Assembly: GCA_029563035.1 (NCBI GenBank)
Contig: JAKQTP010000089.1
Location: 1-12,999, forward strand
Length of the DNA: 12,999 nucleotides
Source of the DNA: an archaeon
GTDB lineage: Archaea > Iainarchaeota > Iainarchaeia > CSSED10-239
Direction of reading: 5' to 3'
A program made the position numbers and the translations under genes. This document shows, piece after piece, positions 10,301 to 12,999 of this stretch (position 1 is the first letter of the stretch; each line of letters opens with the position of its first letter). The notes beneath the pieces are model-generated. The model worked only from the letters and a program-made list of their open reading frames with translations. It ran no database searches and was not told where the DNA came from.

Positions 10301-12263
10301 TATTTCTTTTAACTACTATATCAGCTATTTCTTGATCACTAAAGGATTCAAAAGCATTACTTGTAACATTACCTGATTCATCTTTTATAATGGATAATTC
10401 TTTTATTTCATTTATTAAATTTTGTCCTTCTGGTTTAGATAGATCTATATTAGTAAATGCTTTTGATTGTGATACGAAATCATCTAATCTTCCAACACTA
10501 TTTAGTGTACTTAGCAGTTGAAATATTAATTCACTTTCAGCATTTTCATGTTTAAATACATCATTATCTTTTAATGCAGCTTCTTTAGCTAGTTGTAATG
10601 CTGAACCCGCAATATTAAAATTAGCATAACTTCTTAAAATATCTATATTTTTATTTAAATAATCTACAATTTCTTTAGCTTGTTTTCTATTATATTTATC
10701 TGTTTTCAAAACTTCATAAATACCACCAGATATAAAATTTCCTTTTTGAAATGTTGGAATACCTAATGTACCTAATACAAATCCAGATAAAAAATTAATA
10801 GCTCCTTCACTATTTGTAGCTCGGTCTATACCTTCTGGTATAGATTCTATAAAACTAGAATAAAGATTTGATACATTTTTAAATGCATCAGGATTATCTA
10901 TAATATCATCGACTACTGAATATCCAGTATTTTCTGCAATAAATTGAAGATATTCTTGACTACCTTCAAATGTACCATTTTGTACTAATTTTACAGCTGT
11001 ATTTATAGGTCTAAGAAATTTTGGAGTTACTTTTAAACTAAATCCTTTTAATATATCACCTTCTATACTATGCTTTATTGAATTACTTATTCTATAGCTT
11101 CCTAAAAAATGTGAACCAAATTGTAAAAATTCTGTGGGAGCTAATATAGCTAAGTTCATTATAAATATAGAATTCATTAAGGAATTAGCGTATTTAACAA
11201 CTTCATCATCTCCGAATAATTTATTACCTTTTTCATCAACTGCATTACTTAACTTATCCATTATCTGATCTCTTGCATTTAAAGCTTCTACACGAGCTTC
11301 TCCTTGTATTCCTAATAATGTAGAACTTACTCCAGTTATTAATCTATTTGTACGTTCTAAGGTTGAAGCTGTTTTTATTATTTTATCTATTTCAAGTCCA
11401 GATAATGCTAAATTAGTTTTACTAGCATCTGTAGTTATAATTCTTGCTAAATCATCTAATTCTCCTTTAGCTAATTTTTCTCCAAACTTCTCACCAAGTT
11501 TACGTCCTATTATACGTCTAGTTTCTGCTTTAAGTCCTTTAGAAATTAATGCTCCAGCACCAGCACCACTTAAATATGTACCTATTGCAAAACCAAGATT
11601 TTTTAAAACATTATCTGCCCAAAAATTAGATGTAAAAACTTTTTGTCCAGTATTTCTTTGTTCCCAATCACTTGGATAATACGTTGGTAAAACGTTTTCT
11701 AACTCTGCTTCAAAATCTTGTATTACTGCACTTACTGGATTGTTTATAAAATCTGATAAAGGTTCATCTGAACCAATTGAATTTACAAGTCCAGCAGCTG
11801 TACCAACAGTATTATCTACCATGGTTGCTAAAGCTATACCAATACCTTTTGTAGCTGCATATAAATATTCTTTTGCATTTGATTGTTTAGCCCAAGCTAA
11901 ATCCTTTAAAACATTTATATTACTTATTGCAGATGTTCCAGCAGCTTTTGCTAGTTTTCTTTCTTCTTCTGTTACAGGTTCAGCATAACGTCTTCCTTCT
12001 ATAAGATCTGGGTTTATACGTTTAGCTATATCTTCCAGTGTTGTACTTGTTATATAATTTTGTTTTTCTTCTTCATTTCTAAAAGTTTTTGTGGGAGTTA
12101 TAGTTTTATCAAAAAAATCTAATTTATTTAATACATTTTCAATATCTTCTGGAGATATTCTAGCTGTTACAGCTTTTCTACTAAATTTTTCATTATCTAT
12201 TAATTCAGTACCTTCTGGTGGTTCATCTGGTAAACCAAATTGATTAGTATTATTCATTTTCAT
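1347..12263 (-). CDS. Giant multidomain phage protein (~3,638 aa) with ART-like and zincin-like domains; probable virion/ejected polyvalent protein
   Basis: One uninterrupted frame fills 84% of the window. The start is ATG at 12263 (MKMNNTNQFGLPDEPPEG) or the ATG two codons later; a TTG at 12278 is possible but unlikely. Order by residue from 12263: hydrophobic Gly/Ala-rich segments near 131-158, 217-240, 356-383 and 483-502; helical, coiled-coil-prone region about 660-900; Glu/Lys/Pro/Thr repeat linker 1051-1112; beta-rich unrecognised regions with acidic linkers to about 1750; two cassettes bracketed by repeated helices (1762-1917 and 1929-2120), the first with an ADP-ribosyltransferase-like domain; long helical unrecognised region; zincin-like domain about 3067-3182 with HESLE in place of HExxH; C-terminal KHSNGGVDI block near 3597-3633. 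Such architectures match phage 'polyvalent' proteins, often packaged and injected with DNA. The role as an internal virion or ejection protein is inferred. It overlaps the upstream gene by 14 bases and ends 1 base before the downstream ATG. No RNA polymerase DFDGD motif is seen. Confidence 0.9.
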   Translation of the reverse strand: MKMNNTNQFGLPDEPPEGTELIDNEKFSRKAVTARISPEDIENVLNKLDFFDKTITPTKTFRNEEEKQNYITSTTLEDIAKRINPDLIEGRRYAEPVTEEERKLAKAAGTSAISNINVLKDLAWAKQSNAKEYLYAATKGIGIALATMVDNTVGTAAGLVNSIGSDEPLSDFINNPVSAVIQDFEAELENVLPTYYPSDWEQRNTGQKVFTSNFWADNVLKNLGFAIGTYLSGAGAGALISKGLKAETRRIIGRKLGEKFGEKLAKGELDDLARIITTDASKTNLALSGLEIDKIIKTASTLERTNRLITGVSSTLLGIQGEARVEALNARDQIMDKLSNAVDEKGNKLFGDDEVVKYANSLMNSIFIMNLAILAPTEFLQFGSHFLGSYRISNSIKHSIEGDILKGFSLKVTPKFLRPINTAVKLVQNGTFEGSQEYLQFIAENTGYSVVDDIIDNPDAFKNVSNLYSSFIESIPEGIDRATNSEGAINFLSGFVLGTLGIPTFQKGNFISGGIYEVLKTDKYNRKQAKEIVDYLNKNIDILRSYANFNIAGSALQLAKEAALKDNDVFKHENAESELIFQLLSTLNSVGRLDDFVSQSKAFTNIDLSKPEGQNLINEIKELSIIKDESGNVTSNAFESFSDQEIADIVVKRNKKLIERAKYVKELSNRVKDLMPGQDIHTQSKFIHDNYMLKEIDTRLKDMKLEIDTKLKAINADINISVSDKDIIDREKFLRPILETIYSKDKIKLDPEIFKNLHSIITDLKSKSIDTDFQNTVSTLEQTVTNLENNLKQFLNDYESIDIKEEPGNEFKKSKIITEFLNKSTETIKEINSELMTISDILNSDRLEEEKFIAEKKKLDEELHKSILKTTNKDNIHLYALMEQVNKSYVDKVFKFIKESGDLRLLPDLEKVRDLANDYSKLSRRRISIARDVTMILKELDSKKGSTIKNIIDKAYTHTNKVLFKSKMNRLSAQPYLYRKEEGTDNKYRLVELINLTENEDESYTINYRNIKIDEKTDLSLKTDIIKQENFNDWFSEIELLDINLPKDKGPKVVENPTEPGTKVEEKPGTKAEEKPTEEKLTEEKPAENIPTTKAEEETTTKAEEKPSEKTMSEENNVSNIYKDTIDAFKFVKGESPSTSGVFTAEKPDKAFVIFENPEDQHVHIGAVGRLLKVTPKERNPYYILGLDDGRAFYVINSQQEDRTKWILSPNNILKLSNFEGTWEDETSYTMIPFNGNMYKTSNSKGIIYIDNLALVEKLKEAQAEENIEDIPEDIDFIDEENMRSNIDMFNKEVKLSDQEELEIPKEIEGTEEKQEQEHTEENVVIFNTTEIQDLDEEKAESLNIAPASIVYYNKGKHKKVIENFDLDINEQKDNFDKLIKILGKLTKLDENSLIGLIAKHTLYINNKIAFVFNTTDKLNIDFDKIKLFNKIISFKEYSKLSEAEKTFLNGFSTTIPGTNYKAIVFSSPALKESKGYRLIRKATKLENIYGGNYVVIDVDKNDPKLKIRKNVAEYEGYKWKIKQLKYSYNPAIKFMGYELRLNKIYPNVIVKAKLVKDVDYIEKYNEDGVPEYYMPTQEIIPFNKTQYRHTFVVNPAANLKIISSMDTYYVALYKMGNFKTFIKIPKKVYIREIKTNGDLSNKAFQLNHNDRSNYLILTDLEGNGVPFSKVYDNIETNLDEESDSDDMKIRSDLIHHDPKELPSEAVYFSHTPKVENSFSKTISPIIISREELEELDRVAQKRESLKVTPEQPKPKTESSYEEKVADIERRRQEELSTIEKTKSFYHGGLSEDFNINDLDVNRLAEKQQKRGRNYAGFYLYDETQKSGAETYSNQTGKGLHRFDIREDANILELGNIERVTKEQLEEYRKQGYDLIKGKDVRGRTEYVLLNKDVVVNVVNEKQINAKYDAELKALEEQPTPTTSNQSEIEAKIADIERRRQEELDKNSGKSKLINTPTQNKQEAISKGEKILKENKELVEQLEKEFTNEDETLFNQLVKKLEKLLNDATKGEASFAFNNGKIKLTINEVRKGNIINSNYTGSREGQIGQFEIGDSVQVNNGSVSIPATVTKVSSVGRIIEAEDKNGVILIRNGVVLSSNTIQREKEINAKYDAELKALEQDKIENDTVDVITNSNTYDSNTGDNPPTVDDSNDEDLNLVQKDFITQEKYDKALKTFNILNLLDENAESSVLDAQVENMFTINNVSANILLNQLKASKYKLRILKAKDFYPKPVLEYLDRKLKASGSEITIDDALIGVLYNPAKKSYAYLKEDNTVGFTQNLENFSNEDANGGIFTHFSLATAEHYTTSGILRYKLPDPRYINPSKFESMFKGVFDFVASKEDLSKLLMVYNNLYEDILKLRAKLSQEFENSKIELMKKYSNKKDKEFINGLEKNIKEEDPDLEANKIYQNILNKTRKRFYREKYNDYFSNSSLYKEYEKLFTETIGEVYRSSYKKTFINPIKSKLDKLSLSSPLMISIKNKSIGKANKSIDLVRLNEFTDITSSIKIASKHSYIVEGMPYITYNETDVPIVMDRLDSSDAQIVIKLLEALLNNSVVYSNGKLALRKDLVLEDGSSVDLIQAIKNIVGFSVANIKRDKGSEFENMLVNLESRIGLIQRVLSTSNLDKKDELSLNNELNNLFDRLESLYKDPNNLLNKNPKYHFFLRLLSKDGIPKIHLFGKIYNFYIIKDNNIILNPELVEALSRDLVGNDVTPGFYHNVNKSVLDKKTKIAKLENDKLTFIDVNYNDYISSRAKITNLNYKGFPLFLNQYISYDTDIEEKETLDELPTGYGFLEAFTGNNETSINEVINLALQEFYKIALNSGKYPNISKAEILTRYFMNKPLDDVMSKAFDILDQNLKSGNLDKSVKLIQDLLNTTSTKSADNEVNKIRNLLYNTLNSILESYKNEKTSLNEYVEKYSEFIKEKYPSLTTGLSEEDKKLIEQEEETKVLVKHYNDFLNSSLEHSLWLISFLDRMANSPEIKLDTESSILLSNIMDSLDTVKLSVINSINEAYSPVTGGFLLDSLFENTDIINTLPILLEKLIQDYHEGEEFSLIKSYNSPISNDEKKATIKKRFGNSVKLVIVDSLLNGKASGATIGNVIQLVENASKAVLDHESLEIAFKLLTEDERRDILNEAKNNPILKEKLREFKENGTYDQYKQIYGEDEDRIIKETLAEEFVDYVKSSGTKTYKNNPYKNWFFKLIWEFFNWIKSLLNKSYTIDQLFYDIENGNFKDRVFSDIDSTINYKLEQKYDIYFNPRIINKIFSSLDVLLGNYLSNNDFDINKDLVEKMFKDFRENKIKLPLIIKDEFSANLYKDLEENEELRYEIISQYRNKLVRSKLLEEVETLDSIVDDTEEDQLSNDSLSLYGDDRNLKFNIHKHISGNVRTLLLGIPKEDINELGLREAYPITEVIHKLSNILNGITSYDEALIIMKKNLNDNVIRSVLGRLYSLDSNKITKALDLLSKRTSFVQAFSKVPVNYVSLLLSKEGNTVINNSLINLENQVLIKLRNDYISRELKNKKLILRDISGKDISKKQDVQELFESNPKLANAVYEALGLNIINESEITYTDEEGNPCAKMGLTNTVKGTDWKIVKDFKGKPKHSNGGVDITISDKGVTIRRGGKDIKAKYGLLIINNN
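2719..3065 (-). other. Zincin-like metallopeptidase domain with altered motif (HESLE instead of HExxH)
   Basis: Residues about 3067-3182. The pattern is RFGNSVKLVIVDS, then NGKASGATIGNVIQL, then LDHESLEIAFKLLTEDERR, and 62 residues after the His comes ETLAEEFVDYV. This is the order seen in zincin domains of phage polyvalent proteins: substrate-edge strand, HExxH helix, then a downstream Glu ligand (here about 3176). His 3114 and Glu 3115 are present, but the second His is Glu (codon at 2912-2910), so metal binding is probably lost or changed. A tail with WFFKLIWEFFNWIKSLL and IDQLFYDIENGNF follows, as I recall for related domains. It may be a degenerate protease or a structural remnant. Confidence 0.5.
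5907..5954 (-). repeat. Bracket repeat B, copy 2 (codes EKEINAKYDAELKALEQ)
   Basis: Second copy of the 6516-6563 repeat, differing at three bases. It closes cassette 2 and is followed by an acidic Asn/Asp/Thr linker (NDTVDVITNSNTYDSNTGDN). Confidence 0.92.
5955..6432 (-). other. Insert of cassette 2: helical stretch plus small beta domain, not recognised
   Basis: Between the bracket helices lie a Lys/Glu-rich helical stretch (GEKILKENKELVEQLEKEF) and a beta-rich part. The latter contains GEASFAFNNGKIKLTI, then GQFEIGDSVQVNNG, SIPATVTKV and GVILIRNGVVL. The 'IGDSVQV...ATVTKV' pattern resembles an SH3- or KOW-like barrel strand pair, but the match is weak. It has no catalytic motif that I can see. 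It occupies the same position between brackets as the ART-like domain of cassette 1 but is unrelated to it in sequence. Confidence 0.5.
6433..6476 (-). repeat. Bracket repeat A, copy 2 (codes EAKIADIERRRQEEL)
   Basis: Second copy of the 6937-6980 repeat. It opens cassette 2 and follows a short linker (EEQPTPTTSNQSE) after cassette 1. The core ADIERRRQEEL is identical in both copies, while flanking residues differ. Confidence 0.9.
6516..6563 (-). repeat. Bracket repeat B, copy 1 (codes EKQINAKYDAELKALEE)
   Basis: This segment matches 5907-5954 at 45 of 48 bases by hand comparison. It encodes a charged helix that closes cassette 1, directly after the last strand of the ART-like domain (KDVVVNVV). 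With the repeat A helix it probably forms a two-helix coiled-coil base on which the inserted domain sits (inference). Confidence 0.92.
6579..6917 (-). other. ADP-ribosyltransferase-like domain inside the giant protein (cassette 1)
   Basis: Residues about 1783-1895. It opens with SFYHGG, the strand and His typical of H-Y-E type ART folds (His about 1787). GFYLYDETQKSGAETYS follows, fitting the conserved aromatic strand and helix (Tyr about 1819). It ends in YDLIKG...GRTEYVLLN, fitting the last strands with the catalytic Glu (about 1886). Order, spacing and length (about 110 aa) match the small ART domains found in phage polyvalent proteins. Such enzymes move ADP-ribose from NAD+ to a target; T4 Alt is a packaged example. 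Target and activity are unknown here. GC is about 32% over 6541-6900 against roughly 15-20% in two nearby samples, with codons such as CGG, CTG and ACG. Confidence 0.75.
6937..6980 (-). repeat. Bracket repeat A, copy 1 (codes EEKVADIERRRQEEL)
   Basis: This 44-base segment is closely matched at 6433-6476; the run tcttctttctatatcagc is shared exactly. It encodes a charged helix that opens cassette 1, immediately before the ART-like domain. A Pro/Lys/Thr/Glu linker (KVTPEQPKPKTESS) precedes it in the protein. Confidence 0.9.
8930..9112 (-). repeat. Degenerate tandem repeat encoding a Glu/Lys/Pro/Thr linker (TKAEEKP-type units)
   Basis: The DNA repeats variants of ttcttcagctttagta and ggtttttcttcagtag about every 15-30 bases. 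The protein (residues about 1051-1112) reads as units such as GTKVEEKP, GTKAEEKP, TEEKLTEEKP, TTKAEEE and TKAEEKP. It has almost no hydrophobic residues and is expected to be an extended, disordered spacer between the helical N-terminal third and the beta-rich part that follows. Units of this kind expand and contract readily, so length is likely to vary between relatives. Confidence 0.85.
10758..11873 (-). other. N-terminal region of the giant protein with four hydrophobic, glycine-rich segments
   Basis: Within residues about 131-502 lie four non-polar stretches: TKGIGIALATMVDN with VGTAAGLVNSIG; NLGFAIGTYLSGAGAGALIS; SIFIMNLAILAPTEFLQFG; and NFLSGFVLGTLGIPTF. They carry small-residue and GxxxG-like patterns suited to helix packing in membranes. 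They are separated by amphipathic helical sequence (for example GEARVEALNARDQIMD and GTFEGSQEYLQF). There is no N-terminal signal peptide. Ejection proteins of other tailed phages use comparable segments to insert into or cross the host envelope; that role here is inferred. The segments could instead be buried helices of a large soluble protein. Confidence 0.55.
12250..12263 (-). promoter_or_regulatory. Overlapping stop/start junction (likely translational coupling)
   Basis: On the minus strand ATGAAAATGAATAA contains the ATG start at 12263, an alternative ATG at 12257 and the TAA stop of the upstream gene. There is no purine-rich Shine-Dalgarno sequence in the preceding TTTGGTAATTTATTAT. The overlap suggests that ribosomes ending the upstream gene restart on the giant gene. 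Confidence 0.6.
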
Positions 12264-12999
12264 ATAATAAATTACCAAAGAATACTACATCTTGATAAGA
12301 TTGTAGTTTAACTATATTTTTTAAATATTCATCATCTAAATTATTAAATAATTTAAAATTATTTTCTAACATTTTCTTATAATCATCATTAGTTACTTCA
12401 TAACCTTGTGATCTAAGATCAAACATTTTTCTTAAAGTTTCAAGTCCTACTGCCATATTTACAAGAGTTTCTCTATTTTCAAAAGGTTTTTTACCTTCTC
12501 CTATAGGTACTTCAACATTAGTTTCTTTATCTATAAGTCTAAATGAATATCCTGTTTCTGTACTATCATCTATATAAGGCATAACAGTATATTTACCTAA
12601 CGATATTCCTTCTTTATAATTAATGCCTTTATTATTCGTTAAAACATTTGCAGCGTTTAATTCGTTTATTATAAAATCAATACTTTCACCACTATCATAA
12701 AATCTTAATATATTAAGAAAATCTGTTACAGCATTTTTAGTATCTTTAAAACTTTTTCCAGGAATAATAGATCCAACAGTAGTGTAATTCTTATCATTAT
12801 AGTTATATGTAAAATTAACTAATAAAGAACCACTAAAAGGATCAAAATTTAAGCCATTAATTGCTATTATATTTCCTTTACTTAAATTTGCTTGTTCGTT
12901 TGAAGATACAGATAATGCATTCATATTCTTTAAATTATTAAACATTTTTAAAGTATTATCATCATACCCAGTTGATGTAGGAGATGTTCCAGTATTTAT
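12250..12999 (-). CDS. Unrecognised phage protein, C-terminal part (5' end outside window)
   Basis: I do not recognise this protein and assign no function. The frame is open from the right edge to the TAA at 12252-12250. An ATG at 12945 would give 231 aa, but the 18 codons before it (reading INTGTSPTSTGYDDNTLK) contain no stop. The Gly/Thr/Ser/Pro stretch looks like an interdomain linker and no Shine-Dalgarno-like sequence precedes the ATG, so the true start is probably outside the window. The visible part is soluble: a beta-rich section (GLNFDPFSGSLLVNFTYNY, then a GKYTVMPY strand) followed by a helical C-terminus rich in Asn, Lys and Leu. There are no membrane segments or cysteines. Its stop overlaps the start of the giant gene by 14 bases, so the two are probably co-transcribed and translationally coupled. 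By position it is likely another virion or virion-associated protein (inference). Confidence 0.85.
   Translation of the reverse strand: MNTGTSPTSTGYDDNTLKMFNNLKNMNALSVSSNEQANLSKGNIIAINGLNFDPFSGSLLVNFTYNYNDKNYTTVGSIIPGKSFKDTKNAVTDFLNILRFYDSGESIDFIINELNAANVLTNNKGINYKEGISLGKYTVMPYIDDSTETGYSFRLIDKETNVEVPIGEGKKPFENRETLVNMAVGLETLRKMFDLRSQGYEVTNDDYKKMLENNFKLFNNLDDEYLKNIVKLQSYQDVVFFGNLLYENE

Noticed and set aside
1347..12263. Giant protein as a crAss-like virion RNA polymerase
   Set aside because: Giant phage proteins in this size range can be RNA polymerases, but I find no DFDGD-type metal-binding motif. The nearest runs (IDVDKND, DESDSDD) lie in non-matching contexts.
12264..12278. Start of the giant gene at TTG (12278)
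   Set aside because: ATG codons at 12263 and 12257 are close by, the five extra residues carry no sign of coding constraint of their own, and an ATG overlap with the upstream stop is the simpler choice.
1..12999. Phage with a recoded stop codon (as in some very AT-rich gut phages)
   Set aside because: All three genes read through without in-frame TAG or TGA and all end in TAA, so the standard code explains the window. TAA-only stops give no evidence either way on reassignment elsewhere in the genome.

Overview
The window is a single, very AT-rich (low-20s % GC in the stretches I counted by hand), fully coding block transcribed from the minus strand. It holds three genes packed end to end: the C-terminal part of a gene cut by the right edge, one giant gene of about 10.9 kb (about 3,638 codons), and a 445-codon gene. 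A fourth start codon sits at the extreme left edge. Junctions are a 14-base overlap, a 1-base gap and a 2-base gap. I see no promoter, terminator, RNA gene, transposase or integrase.

The best fit is the virion-protein region of a large tailed phage of Bacteroidota, of the crAss-like (Crassvirales) type or a relative. Supporting signs are the AT-rich DNA with no Shine-Dalgarno-like sequences before the starts, as is usual for Bacteroidota genes, and a giant multidomain protein with hydrophobic glycine-rich N-terminal segments. Others are bracketing 'ADIERRRQEEL / INAKYDAELKAL' helices, a C-terminal 'KHSNGGVDI' block and, next door, a protein with a 'VEGGE' N-terminus and a C-terminal peptidoglycan-binding repeat. 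I recall these blocks from gut phage proteins, but no search was run, so the taxonomic assignment is an inference.

Layout in transcription order (right to left). (1) 12999-12250: C-terminal part of an unrecognised protein, open to the window edge. (2) 12263-1347: the giant protein. It has an N-terminal part with four hydrophobic segments, a helical/coiled-coil part, a Glu/Lys/Pro/Thr repeat linker and beta-rich unrecognised parts. Two tandem 'cassettes' follow, each bracketed by the same pair of helices; the first carries an ADP-ribosyltransferase-like domain with an H-Y-E triad and the second a small beta domain. Next come a long unrecognised helical region, a zincin-like domain in which HExxH reads HESLE, and a C-terminal Gly-Gly motif. 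(3) 1345-8: a protein ending in a peptidoglycan-binding domain.

Working model (inference): the genes encode parts of the particle that meet the host envelope. The 445-aa protein would bind peptidoglycan, and the giant protein would be a packaged or ejected protein whose N-terminus can associate with membrane and whose interior carries exchangeable effector domains, including an ADP-ribosyltransferase delivered with the DNA. The most notable feature is the cassette architecture: nearly identical bracket repeats at DNA level, with the ART insert clearly richer in GC than the surrounding gene.
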